A stretch of 64,000 bases of DNA from an uncultured Clostridia bacterium. Lineage in GTDB: Bacteria > Bacillota > Clostridia > Christensenellales > Aristaeellaceae. A program made the position numbers and the translations under genes. The notes beneath the pieces are model-generated. The model worked only from the letters and a program-made list of their open reading frames with translations. It ran no database searches and was not told where the DNA came from. The stretch spans positions 32,831 through 96,830 of the forward strand of contig CAKTZR010000012.1 of assembly GCA_934636105.1 (NCBI GenBank), read 5' to 3'. The stretch's first letter is position 1; every line of letters begins with the position of its first letter. Below are positions 16,367 through 23,925 of this stretch, one piece after another.

Positions 16367-16395
16367 TTGCATTCAGTCGGGGCATGGGTTATAAT
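16367..16395 (+). promoter_or_regulatory. Promoter of the LacI-type regulator gene
   Basis: TTGCAT (16367-16372), 17-nt spacer, TATAAT (16390-16395). O2 lies directly upstream, which suggests autoregulation. Confidence 0.82.
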
Positions 16396-16428
16396 TGAAA
16401 GCAAACCGATGTTGGGAGGATTTTCCCC

Positions 16429-17478
16429 ATGGAGAAGAAAGTCACCATTTACGATATTGCGCGCGAAGCGGGCGTTTCCACCGCGACTGTCACCCGCGTC
16501 ACCTCCGGCGATGCGCGCGTCAAGCCCGCCACGCGGGAGAAAGTGCAGCGCGTCATCGATCAATACGCCTACACACCCAGCGCCGCCGCGCGGGATTTGG
16601 AACGCGGACAGACGCATTCGCTGGCCATCGTCCTGCCGCAGATCGTCAATCCGTATTTCACGCGTATGTTCGACGCGGCGAATACCGCCGCCGTGGAAAA
16701 CGGCTACACCCTCTGGCTGTTTCAAGCTGCCGACCACAAGCCTATCTCCCGCGAACTGGTCGATGAGCTGATCCGCCGCCGCTTCGACGGTGCAGTGTTC
16801 GCGGGCAACATCTGGGGCAACGAGCGTTCCGGCTTGAGCGAAGCGCTCTCCCGCCTGCGCCACCACATGCCCGTCGTCGCCATCTGCCCGCCTGCCACCC
16901 AGCTGGATTGCATCTGCATCCACAGCGATCTGGTCGGCTGCTCGCGCCTGCCCGTGCGCCATCTGCACACGCTCGGCCATCGGCGCATCGCGTTCATCGG
17001 CGGCTCGATGCAGTTCCACGATTACAGCAAGCGCGGCGAAAATTTTCTGGAGGAACTGCGCGTGCTCGGCCTGCCGGATGATCCCGCCTATCACGTGGAC
17101 TGCGGCTACGACGCGGAGAGCGGCGAGCGCGCCGTGCTGCGCATGCTCTCCGGCCTGCCGCGAAGCCATTGGCCGACGGGCATCATCGCCTTCAACGACC
17201 TTGTGGCCCTCGGCGCGCTCAAACAGCTCAAAAAGATGGGGCTGCGCGTGCCGGAGGATATGGCCGTCATCGGCTGCGACAACCAGTTTTTCTGCCCCTA
17301 CACCGACCCGGCGCTCACCTCGGTCGAGCTTTATCCCGAGGATATGGCGCAGAGCGCGATTCGCGAGCTGCTCTTTTCCAAGGACAACGCCCGGCAATCC
17401 TTCGCCATGATGCGTGAAGCGTCGCTCATCGTGCGCGAAAGCTGCGGCGCAAAGCTGGGATATCGAAAATTAGGCTGA
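16429..17478 (+). CDS. LacI family transcriptional regulator
   Basis: 349-residue repressor. The N-terminal HTH (about 5-25, TIYDIAREAGVSTATVTRV) and hinge helix (PSAAARDLERG) precede a periplasmic-binding-like ligand domain (about 62-345), with LGHRRIAFIGGS and PEDMAVIGCDNQFF typical of the family. It is divergent from the uronic-acid polysaccharide operon and presumably represses it until a derived oligosaccharide or uronate binds. Two near-identical operators lie in the shared intergenic region. GGGAGG precedes the start at about 12 nt. Confidence 0.95.
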   Translation: MEKKVTIYDIAREAGVSTATVTRVTSGDARVKPATREKVQRVIDQYAYTPSAAARDLERGQTHSLAIVLPQIVNPYFTRMFDAANTAAVENGYTLWLFQAADHKPISRELVDELIRRRFDGAVFAGNIWGNERSGLSEALSRLRHHMPVVAICPPATQLDCICIHSDLVGCSRLPVRHLHTLGHRRIAFIGGSMQFHDYSKRGENFLEELRVLGLPDDPAYHVDCGYDAESGERAVLRMLSGLPRSHWPTGIIAFNDLVALGALKQLKKMGLRVPEDMAVIGCDNQFFCPYTDPALTSVELYPEDMAQSAIRELLFSKDNARQSFAMMREASLIVRESCGAKLGYRKLG

Positions 17479-17566
17479 GCAGGCTGAGCCCGCCTGCACT
17501 TCCGCCGAAGTCTGCAAAATATCCAATGCCTGCGCACACGGCCAAACTTTGTACATTCCCTATATT

Positions 17567-17598
17567 AAAGGAGCGCGAACCCTCGTCCGCGCTCCTTT
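17567..17598. terminator. Bidirectional terminator between lacI-type gene and aldolase gene
   Basis: Perfect 11-bp stem AAAGGAGCGCG / CGCGCTCCTTT with a 10-nt loop between convergent genes. T-rich sequence follows on both strands (TTTGTTATGCTTTTTT on plus). A second hairpin GCAGGC/GCCTGC lies just after the lacI-type stop. Confidence 0.8.
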
Positions 17599-17609
17599 GT
17601 TATGCTTTT

Positions 17610-18269
17610 TTATTCGCCAAAGACCTTGATGTAATCCCGCTTGAATTTCTCAATGCCCTGATCGGTCAGCGGATGATGCGTCATCTGCTCGATCACCTTA
17701 TAGGGCACCGTCGCGATATCCGCGCCCGCCAGCGCGCAGTCCGTCACATGAATCGGGTTGCGCACGCTTGCGGCGATGATCTGCGTCTTGATATCCGGAT
17801 AGTTGGCAAAGATATCCGCAATCGTGCGGATTAATTCAATGCCCGGCTGGGAAATATCGTCCAGCCTGCCCAGAAACGGGCTGACATACGTCGCGCCCGC
17901 GCGCGCCGCCAGCAGCGCCTGATTGGCCGAAAAGATCAGCGTGCAGTTGGTCGGAATCCCTTCTGCAGAAAGCGCCTTGATGGCCTTGAGGCCTTCCACG
18001 GTCATCGGAATTTTGACGACCATGTGCTTCGGGTCGAGCGCATAAATCGCGCGGCCTTCCTGCACCATGGTTTCCGCGTCCGTCGTCGTCGCCTTCACCT
18101 CGCCGGAAATCGGGCCATCCACAATGGAAGCGATTTCCGCGAGCGTCTGCGCGTAATCGCGGCCTTCCCTGGCGATCAGGCTGGGGTTGGTGGTCACGCC
18201 CGCAATCACGCCCATATCGTTTGCCCTGCGAATTTCATCTACATTCGCCGTATCGATAAAGAACTTCAT
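17610..18269 (-). CDS. Small transaldolase / fructose-6-phosphate aldolase-like protein
   Basis: 219-residue decameric-type TalC/MipB/FSA family protein. The Schiff-base lysine is in HMVVKIPMT (about residue 86). MKFFIDTANVDEIRR at the N-terminus, GVTTNPSLIARE (about 25-36), ATYVSPFLGRLDD and QIIAASVRNPIHV are family signatures. It either transfers dihydroxyacetone units in the pentose phosphate pathway or cleaves fructose 6-phosphate; sequence alone does not separate the two. No clear promoter is visible directly upstream. The leader contains several hairpins. Confidence 0.92.
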   Translation of the reverse strand: MKFFIDTANVDEIRRANDMGVIAGVTTNPSLIAREGRDYAQTLAEIASIVDGPISGEVKATTTDAETMVQEGRAIYALDPKHMVVKIPMTVEGLKAIKALSAEGIPTNCTLIFSANQALLAARAGATYVSPFLGRLDDISQPGIELIRTIADIFANYPDIKTQIIAASVRNPIHVTDCALAGADIATVPYKVIEQMTHHPLTDQGIEKFKRDYIKVFGE

Positions 18270-18413
18270 AGCGATTTCCTTTCTGTTGAATCTCCGCCCG
18301 CGTGAGCGGGCGTCAGCATGACAGCGCGGCGGCTTGGCCGCGCCCTTGTGATGGCGGCATAATTCGCCGCTGATGAAGGGGTTTCCTGCTTAGAACACAT
18401 GCATCTTTTGAAG
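18270..18413 (-). other. Hairpin-rich intergenic region upstream of the aldolase gene
   Basis: On the minus strand three stem-loops occur in tandem: GCGGC/GCCGC, GCGCGGC with a complementary CCGC/GCGC arm, and GCCCGC-TCAC-GCGGGC. None has a T-tract. They may be leader structures of the aldolase message or the remains of a palindromic repeat. Confidence 0.45.
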
Positions 18414-18986
18414 TTATAACCTCCACATCATGCGTTCTCCATTAATTTCCAGCATATACACTCCTTGACCATCCGGCTGTACATAAGCATAGCCGTTTTT
18501 ATCTTCAGACAAGCTTTGATTTTCGATCCAGTTGAAATCATCCGGCTCAATCCTCGTCTGTGTTGGACAAAGAATCGTCAGATAATGTTCACCCAGCACT
18601 CCGCTTCCGACTTCTTCCACCAAAACACCATTTTGCAATAAAAGCGTCTTTGTATTGCTGTCCAGCACAATGCGCCATGTGCCGTTTGAGTTCTGTCGAA
18701 CCATCATATAGCACTTAACGTCGTTACCATCGACACCAACAAGCAATTTTGTCTTTGTTCCATCAAGAACAAGCTTAAGCTCGCCCTCATAGTAAGCATG
18801 ATACGCATCATCCATATCTGCAAATGTCCGCAAATTTCCCCTCGTGGTCTCATAACGAACGAAGCCACTCATCAATCCAAGCATTAAACAGATAAAAATC
18901 GCTTTGCCATGTTTTTTCTTTCTGCAAATCAGAAAGAAAACCACTCCCCAAAAAATCAGGAAAGCCATCGCCATAAAAACGACCAT
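18414..18986 (-). CDS. Hypothetical membrane-anchored protein
   Basis: About 190 residues that I do not recognise. Two hydrophobic helices lie at the N-terminus (about 1-20 MVVFMAMAFLIFWGVVFFLI and about 27-42 after the RKKKHGK loop), followed by a ~145-residue soluble domain with no motif known to me (YYEGELKLVLDGTKTKLLVGVDG). The start at 18986 has AAGGGG 8 nt upstream; a TTG eight codons earlier is a poorer choice. The coding DNA looks AT-richer than its neighbours, which hints at acquisition. It lies alone between the aldolase and a tRNA gene. Confidence 0.6.
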   Translation of the reverse strand: MVVFMAMAFLIFWGVVFFLICRKKKHGKAIFICLMLGLMSGFVRYETTRGNLRTFADMDDAYHAYYEGELKLVLDGTKTKLLVGVDGNDVKCYMMVRQNSNGTWRIVLDSNTKTLLLQNGVLVEEVGSGVLGEHYLTILCPTQTRIEPDDFNWIENQSLSEDKNGYAYVQPDGQGVYMLEINGERMMWRL

Positions 18987-19176
18987 ATGGAAAACCCCTT
19001 TTTTACACAAATGCCCTTTTCCTCACTTCATATTCTTTCCATGTTCAGTTCCATTTTCCTTTATTCTAGCATGGTTTTTTCCATGTAGTCCATCTGGATT
19101 TTTTCCCGTCGAAGGCTCTTCTACCCCCTCCGTTTTCGTTTTTTCGCAAAAAGAGAAAAAAATTGTAAAAAAGGGG

Positions 19177-19205
19177 TTGCTTTTTTCGCAGAGCCGTGAT
19201 ATACT
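19177..19205 (+). promoter_or_regulatory. Promoter of the tRNA-Ala gene
   Basis: TTGCTT (19177-19182), 17-nt spacer, TATACT (19200-19205), about 35 nt before the mature tRNA. Confidence 0.8.
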
Positions 19206-19240
19206 ATCTAACGTTCCGAGCGAACAAGTGAATAAGATAT

Positions 19241-19316
19241 GGGGCATTAGCACAGTTGGTAGCGCGCTACATTCGCATTGTAGAGGTCAGCGGTTCGAAT
19301 CCGCTATGCTCCACCA
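19241..19316 (+). tRNA. tRNA-Ala (anticodon CGC)
   Basis: 76 nt with encoded CCA. Acceptor stem GGGGCAT / ATGCTCC (one wobble), anticodon stem CTACA / TGTAG with loop TTCGCAT giving CGC, which reads GCG (Ala). T arm AGCGG-TTCGAAT-CCGCT. The D arm contains CAGTTGGTAG. It has its own promoter and terminator. Confidence 0.95.
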
Positions 19317-19323
19317 TACTTGA

Positions 19324-19385
19324 GAAATCCGAACATCATTCCGATTGGGGATGGGTTCGGATTTCTTCTTTTTATCTCAAGTATT
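19324..19385 (+). terminator. Terminator of the tRNA-Ala gene
   Basis: 11-bp stem GAAATCCGAAC (19324-19334) / GTTCGGATTTC (19365-19375), then TTCTTTTTA. Confidence 0.85.
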
Positions 19386-19459
19386 GTGGTGTGATAAACA
19401 AAATGAGCGAAAGGAGACAGATCGGAATCATTCCGATAGTTGCAGAAAGGTGCTTTAAG

Positions 19460-19720
19460 AGCAACGCATGGTACGGCTACGCCATCGCAATGGCCAGTTA
19501 CAGCTACAACACCTGCGCATGTCTGGACGTGAACGAGAAGATGCAGGTGCTCGACACCAACGGCAACGTCATGGAAGGCCTGTTCTGTGTGGGCAGCGAC
19601 AGCGCGGGCGTGCTGTTCTCCGAAAAGAAACCGTATGTCACCTTCGGCGGCGCGAACAACGGCTGGGCGCTCACCAGCGCGTATGTTGCCGACCCGATTC
19701 TGGCTGAATACGTGAAGTAA
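19460..19720 (+). pseudogene. C-terminal remnant of a FAD-dependent fumarate-reductase-type oxidoreductase
   Basis: About 86 codons. The peptide (SNAWYGYAIAMASYSYNTCA ... DVNEKMQVLDTNG, then GLFCVGSDSAGVLFSEKK, YVTFGGANNGWALTSAYVAD) matches the end of FAD_binding_2 flavoproteins: the segment returning to the FAD site and the closing helix. The catalytic and N-terminal FAD parts (hundreds of residues) are missing. In-frame sequence upstream comes from the tRNA and its terminator. An ATG at 19404 could start a short peptide, but I judge this a decayed fragment left beside the tRNA gene. Confidence 0.8.
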
Positions 19721-19755
19721 TCCCAACTGCAAAAAGCCGAATCCCCTATACACAT

Positions 19756-19791
19756 GAAAACCGGAATCTCCTTTTCGAGATTCCGGTTTTC
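19756..19791. terminator. Strong bidirectional terminator
   Basis: Perfect 15-bp stem GAAAACCGGAATCTC / GAGATTCCGGTTTTC with a 6-nt loop. It lies 18 nt past the esterase stop, so it ends the TRAP operon on the minus strand. It also bounds the flavoprotein remnant on the plus strand. Confidence 0.85.
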
Positions 19792-19809
19792 GTATGATGA
19801 AGAAGAAGC

Positions 19810-20565
19810 TTACCCTTCAATCTGCTTGCGCAGGAATGCCGTCGTCACGTCATAAACGCGCTGTTTCCACGCCAGCGAGGAGAACTGATGGTTCGAGCCT
19901 TCAATCAGCTCCAGCTGCATCTGGTCGCCGTATATGTCCTGATACTGATAGGCCACGTCCACTTGCACCAACTCGTCTTCCGTGCCATGCACAAGCAGCA
20001 CGTTGCCGCGATAGCCGCGCGACATCGCCAGCGTGTCCATCTTGCGGATTTCGTCCAGATAGGTTCTGGAAAGCTCCAGGCCGTTGATATCCCAGCCATG
20101 CTCGGTCGGGCCCTTCATGGTTCTGGCGCGAACCGCCGCGCCGTAGTACATGTTGAGCGCAGGCGCCCAAAGCACAATTGCCTTCGGCTGAAGCATCGGG
20201 GCCAGACAGCCCGCCACCAGACCGCCCATGCTGTGGCCGGTCAGGAAGACGTTTTCCGGCTGACAGAAGGGCTGCTTCTGGCACCATTCATAGATGACCT
20301 TGCCCTCCTCAATCTCGTGGCCGACGGTCATCTCGTTGAAATCGCCGTCGCTCTCGCCGCAGCCGTAAAAGTCAAACCGCACGCAGGCAAAGCCCGCCTT
20401 TACGCATTCGCGGGCAAACAGCTCGTGCAGCCGCATCATGCCCACCTTATCCACCGTGAAGCCGTGGAAGAAAATCACTGTCGGGAATGGGCCTTTGCCC
20501 TCCGGCGCACGCAGGCAGCCGCGTATCAACCGCCCATTCACGTTCAATTCAAGTGCTTGATACAT
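19810..20565 (-). CDS. Alpha/beta hydrolase, esterase type
   Basis: 251-residue cytoplasmic alpha/beta hydrolase. The nucleophile elbow is GHSMGG (about S111), the acid lies in LLVHGTEDELV and the catalytic His in EGSNHQFSS. The HGF motif of the oxyanion hole is near residue 35. The overall pattern resembles cinnamoyl/feruloyl-esterase-like serine hydrolases. It is the last gene of the TRAP operon, about 30 nt after dctM. That suggests the imported compound, or part of it, arrives as an ester. The ribosome binding site (AAAGGA) is rather far from the ATG. Confidence 0.85.
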   Translation of the reverse strand: MYQALELNVNGRLIRGCLRAPEGKGPFPTVIFFHGFTVDKVGMMRLHELFARECVKAGFACVRFDFYGCGESDGDFNEMTVGHEIEEGKVIYEWCQKQPFCQPENVFLTGHSMGGLVAGCLAPMLQPKAIVLWAPALNMYYGAAVRARTMKGPTEHGWDINGLELSRTYLDEIRKMDTLAMSRGYRGNVLLVHGTEDELVQVDVAYQYQDIYGDQMQLELIEGSNHQFSSLAWKQRVYDVTTAFLRKQIEG

Positions 20566-20595
20566 ATAAAATGTATTCCTTTCTCTGTGGTTTCA

Positions 20596-21879
20596 TCACA
20601 TCAACAGATTCGGCAGGAACGTAATCAGCCACGGGCAGAGGATCATCACCGCCAGAATCAAAATCTCCACACCGATCACCGGCAGCGCCTCCTTGAGCGC
20701 TTCCTCCAGCGAAATGTTGCCGATACGCATGGCGACGAACAGGTTCGCGCCCAGCGGCGGGGTCAGCATGCCGATGCACAGGTTGACGACCATGATAACG
20801 CCTACATAATAGATGTCATAGCCCAGCGAGGTGAGAATCGGCACAAACAGCGGCGCAAAGAGCACGATGCTCGAATTGGTGTCGATGAACATGCCGATGA
20901 TGAGCAGCAGCACGTTGATAATCAGCATGATGACGTACTTGTTCGTGCTGAAGGAGAGCATCGCGTCCGTCACCATCGTCGGAATCTTGCCGATGGTCAG
21001 CAGGCGGCCGAAGGTCGTCGCCGGGCCAAAGATAATCATGATGGTCGCAGAGGTGATCGCCGCTTCAACCAGGCTCTCCTTGAGCTTTTTGAACGTCAGC
21101 TCGTGATAGACGAACTTGCCGACCAGCAGCGTGTACACAACGCCCACGACGGAGCACTCGGTCGGCGTGAAAATGCCGCCGTAAATGCCGCCCAGAACGA
21201 TCACCGGCATCAAGATCGCCGGAATCGCGCCCTTGAAGGTATCGATCTTTTCCTTGCGGGTCATGGTCACGGTGTTGCCGCGATAGCCGCGCTTCTTGGA
21301 AACGAAGTAGTTGTACAGGCACAGGCCGCCGCCAAGCATAAAGCCCGGAATAAAGCCCGCCGTGAACATCTTGGTCACGGAAACGCCGACCGTCACGCCG
21401 TACATAATCATCGGGATGGAAGGCGGAATGATCGGGCCGATAATCGACGCGCCGGAAACAATGCCGACGCTGTACGAGCGGGAATACTTCTGCTCGATCA
21501 TGGCCGGGAGCATGATGCCGCCGATGGCCGCGGCCGTCGCGGGGCCGGAACCGGAAATCGCCGCGAAGAACATGGAAGCCACAATCGCCGCCATGCCCAG
21601 ACCGCCGGGCGTATCGCCGGTCAGAATGCTGGCGATATCCACCAATCGGCGGGCAATGCCCGTCTTTTCCATCAGCGTGCCGACCAGCATGAAGAACGGA
21701 ATCGCCATCAGCGGGAAGGAATCCGCGCTGGTAATCATCGCCTGCGCCAGATTGTTTGCCATCGGCATGCTCGGGAACTGCGTGGCAAACACGCCGAGCG
21801 TCGAAATGCCCAGCGACAGCGCAATCGGCACCGTCGCGAACAGGCACAGGAACAGAACCAACATCAATGTGCCAAGCAT
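20596..21879 (-). CDS. dctM: TRAP transporter large permease DctM
   Basis: 427-residue membrane subunit of a tripartite ATP-independent periplasmic transporter, with about 12 predicted helices. Family motifs include AAISGSGPATAAAIGGIMLPAM (about 108-129), IIPPSIPMIMYG, GGIFTPTECSVVGVVY and GMLTPPLGANLFV. It moves organic acids using an ion gradient. Start and dctQ stop overlap as TAATG, and GGAGG precedes it at about 9 nt. It works with DctQ and the binding protein DctP. Confidence 0.96.
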   Translation of the reverse strand: MLGTLMLVLFLCLFATVPIALSLGISTLGVFATQFPSMPMANNLAQAMITSADSFPLMAIPFFMLVGTLMEKTGIARRLVDIASILTGDTPGGLGMAAIVASMFFAAISGSGPATAAAIGGIMLPAMIEQKYSRSYSVGIVSGASIIGPIIPPSIPMIMYGVTVGVSVTKMFTAGFIPGFMLGGGLCLYNYFVSKKRGYRGNTVTMTRKEKIDTFKGAIPAILMPVIVLGGIYGGIFTPTECSVVGVVYTLLVGKFVYHELTFKKLKESLVEAAITSATIMIIFGPATTFGRLLTIGKIPTMVTDAMLSFSTNKYVIMLIINVLLLIIGMFIDTNSSIVLFAPLFVPILTSLGYDIYYVGVIMVVNLCIGMLTPPLGANLFVAMRIGNISLEEALKEALPVIGVEILILAVMILCPWLITFLPNLLM

Positions 21880-22385
21880 TACTGTTTTCCTCCTTCTTCC
21901 GCTTTCTGCTGCTTATCCGCGCGAATCTCGCCAATCATGCGCTGCGCCGTGCGGATGGAGAAGCCCAGCATGCCCATCACGCCGGAAATGTACATCATCC
22001 AGACCGGCATCCACGTCATCGACGTAAACACCTGATGGTTGGCGATGGTGTTGCGCGTGACCAGGCTCATCTTATACGCGATGAACAGGCCGAAGGCGAT
22101 GGACACCAGATCGCCGAACCAGAAGACCCATTTGCCCCGCTTTTCGCCAATCAGCAGCGTGATGGCGGAAACGCGCATATGCGCGCCGCGGAGACCCGCC
22201 AGGCTGATGCCTGCGAACGTGATCCAGACGAACATCACGCGCGTCAGCTGCTCAGCCCATGAAAAGGTGAAGGAAAAACAATATCTGCTTACAACGCTGC
22301 CGAAGGTAATCAGCGTCATGCAGGAAAACAGGACAACAATGATCGCCATTTCAATCTTGTTGTACCACGGTGTTTTCGTTTTCAA
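21879..22385 (-). CDS. dctQ: TRAP transporter small permease DctQ
   Basis: 168 residues with four predicted helices. The DctQ signature SWAEQLTRVMFVWITFAGISLAG lies mid-protein. The frame opens with TTG at 22385, preceded by AGGAG at 9 nt; an ATG at 22349 is the alternative. It follows the stem-loop after dctP and overlaps dctM by one base. The C-terminal EIRADKQQKAEEGGKQ tail is charged and cytoplasmic. Confidence 0.94.
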   Translation of the reverse strand: MKTKTPWYNKIEMAIIVVLFSCMTLITFGSVVSRYCFSFTFSWAEQLTRVMFVWITFAGISLAGLRGAHMRVSAITLLIGEKRGKWVFWFGDLVSIAFGLFIAYKMSLVTRNTIANHQVFTSMTWMPVWMMYISGVMGMLGFSIRTAQRMIGEIRADKQQKAEEGGKQ

Positions 22386-22435
22386 CTCGGATCGCTCCTC
22401 CCGCTTACGGATTCGGTTTTTTCTGTTTTTGGGTA

Positions 22436-22485
22436 AAGGAAAGCCGGGCCCCGAGGGTTTAGGGCAAACAGCAACGGGGCCCGGC
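22436..22485 (-). terminator. Stem-loop with T-tract after dctP
   Basis: Minus strand 11-bp stem GCCGGGCCCCG / CGGGGCCCGGC with a 21-nt loop, then TTTCCTTT. It lies inside the TRAP operon, 16 nt after the dctP stop, and probably limits read-through into dctQM. Confidence 0.85.
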
Positions 22486-22500
22486 CTGCAAATCGGTCAA

Positions 22501-23499
22501 TTACTTCTGAATTTCAACGGCCTTCTCGATCAGATCGGCGCCAATCTTGTCGGCATACTTGTCATAGACAGGCTGCACAGCCTCGCGGAACGCGGCGCGC
22601 TCCTCGTCGGTCAGCTCGATCACGGTCATCAGCTTCTCGTCGATGAAGCGCTGTTTGATGCCGCCGTCGATTTCATCCACCAGGCCGCGCTCGTAAACCA
22701 GCGCTTCCTGAATGCACTCGGTGAAGATGGCGCGATCCTCGTCGTCCAGCGCGTCCCACCAGCTCTTGGAAGCGACCAGCGGAACCGGATCGTAGATGTG
22801 ATGGGTTTCAATCAGATACTTCTGCACTTCATAGAAGCGCTGGGTATCGATCTGAGAATACGGGTTTTCTTCCGCGTCGATAACGCCCTGCTGCAGGGAG
22901 GTATACACCTCGGAGAAGCTCATCGGGATGGCGGAGCAGCCCAGCTGGTTGAAGTGGTCAATGTGCATCTGGTTTTCCATGACGCGGATCTTCAGGCCCG
23001 CCATATCGGCCGGGGTATGCACTTCCTTGTTGCAGGTGACGTTACGCCAGCCCATCGCGAACCAGCCGAGACCCTTGATGCCCGCGCCCTCCAGGTCGTC
23101 CAGAATCGCCGTGCCAACCTCGCTGTCGAAGACCTTGAACGCACCTTCTTCAGAGGTAAACAGATACGGCAGATCGAACAGCGCGGTCTTATCCGTAAAG
23201 CCGCCGAGGAACGCGTTGGACGGAGAGCAGAACTGGAGCGTGCCCATCTGGAGCTGCTCGATCATTTCGCGGTTGCCGCCGAGCTGGGAGTTCGGGAAAA
23301 CGGAAACCGTGATTCGTCCGTTGGTCTTCTCGTTGACAATCTGCGCGAAGTATTCCGTACCTCTGCCGATCGGGGTCGTCTCAATCGCGACGTGGCCGAG
23401 GTTGATGTTCATCTTCTTGTCCGAAGCGGAAGCGGAAGCCGCAAACGCGCCGACCAAAGCAGTCGCCAGCGCCGCACACATTACCTTTTTAAAGCTCAT
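22501..23499 (-). CDS. dctP: TRAP transporter substrate-binding protein DctP
   Basis: 332 residues. A signal peptide (about 1-25, ASASASDKK) precedes a DctP-family solute-binding domain. The carboxylate-binding Arg lies in GLKIRVMENQMHIDHFNQLG, followed by CSAIPMSFSEVYTSLQQGVIDAEENP. GLGWFAMGWRNVT and FDLPYLFTSEEGAFKVFD are further family segments. It delivers an organic acid to DctQM. There is no lipobox. A long leader (about 140 nt or more) precedes it. The C-terminal half of the divergent regulator (23926) is a clear paralogue. Confidence 0.96.
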   Translation of the reverse strand: MSFKKVMCAALATALVGAFAASASASDKKMNINLGHVAIETTPIGRGTEYFAQIVNEKTNGRITVSVFPNSQLGGNREMIEQLQMGTLQFCSPSNAFLGGFTDKTALFDLPYLFTSEEGAFKVFDSEVGTAILDDLEGAGIKGLGWFAMGWRNVTCNKEVHTPADMAGLKIRVMENQMHIDHFNQLGCSAIPMSFSEVYTSLQQGVIDAEENPYSQIDTQRFYEVQKYLIETHHIYDPVPLVASKSWWDALDDEDRAIFTECIQEALVYERGLVDEIDGGIKQRFIDEKLMTVIELTDEERAAFREAVQPVYDKYADKIGADLIEKAVEIQK

Positions 23500-23925
23500 T
23501 GTCGTCTCTCCTCATGATTTCGGTCGAGTGGTTGAAAGAGAATCGAGACCCTGCGTCGTCAGGGGCTGCGCGCTCTGTCCCTGCGCCGCGTCGTCTCCGG
23601 GTCAGGAGATTGGAACGTCGTCCTCTCCTGTGTTGATTACATTCTATCACAGCTCTATGCGTTCACATATAGGTAACGGTACAAAATATTCAGATCCTCA
23701 AATTGTTTCCATTGCACACCGGCAATCTATTTATTTTCATTCTCGTCAAATTATTCGACATTTTTTACGGCATTTTAGCGCCGCATCATCCATATTTTTC
23801 TAAAAAAGGATCGTTTTTACTGTGCAAACAAGCAAATCCATCTTTTATTGTTTTGATTGCACATATCATTTTTATTCCATCTTTGTTTTAATATAGATAG
23901 AAGAAACAGAGGGGAGGAAACTGCC
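23500..23925. promoter_or_regulatory. Regulatory region between dctP and the divergent regulator gene
   Basis: 426 bp without a gene. The dctP-proximal 150 bp carries nested inverted repeats: GAGAC (23545) / GTCTC (23593) enclosing CAGGG (23560) / CCCTG (23579), then CAGGAGA (23603) / TCTCCTG (23624). This would be a structured dctP leader. A possible dctP -10 TAGAAT lies near 23646-23651 with a weak -35. The rest is AT-rich and holds three TTGCACA motifs. A TATAGA -10-like box precedes the regulator gene. Confidence 0.55.
23712..23863. promoter_or_regulatory. Three TTGCACA motifs, candidate regulator sites
   Basis: TTGCACA at 23712-23718, its inverse TGTGCAA at 23821-23827, and TTGCACA at 23857-23863. 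The last two form an inverted pair with 29 nt between them. They lie in the AT-rich part upstream of the CdaR-like regulator gene. Assignment to a regulator is inference. Confidence 0.4.

Noticed and set aside
19256..19459. Gene starting inside the tRNA and running into the flavoprotein remnant
   Set aside because: The first ~68 codons cover the tRNA, its terminator and the spacer. Only the part from about 19460 shows protein similarity.
23671..23686. Additional LacI-type operator (GGTAACGGTACAAAA) near dctP
   Set aside because: It resembles O1/O2 only in the ACCGTT core and lacks the TGTTACCG half. Too weak to claim cross-regulation.
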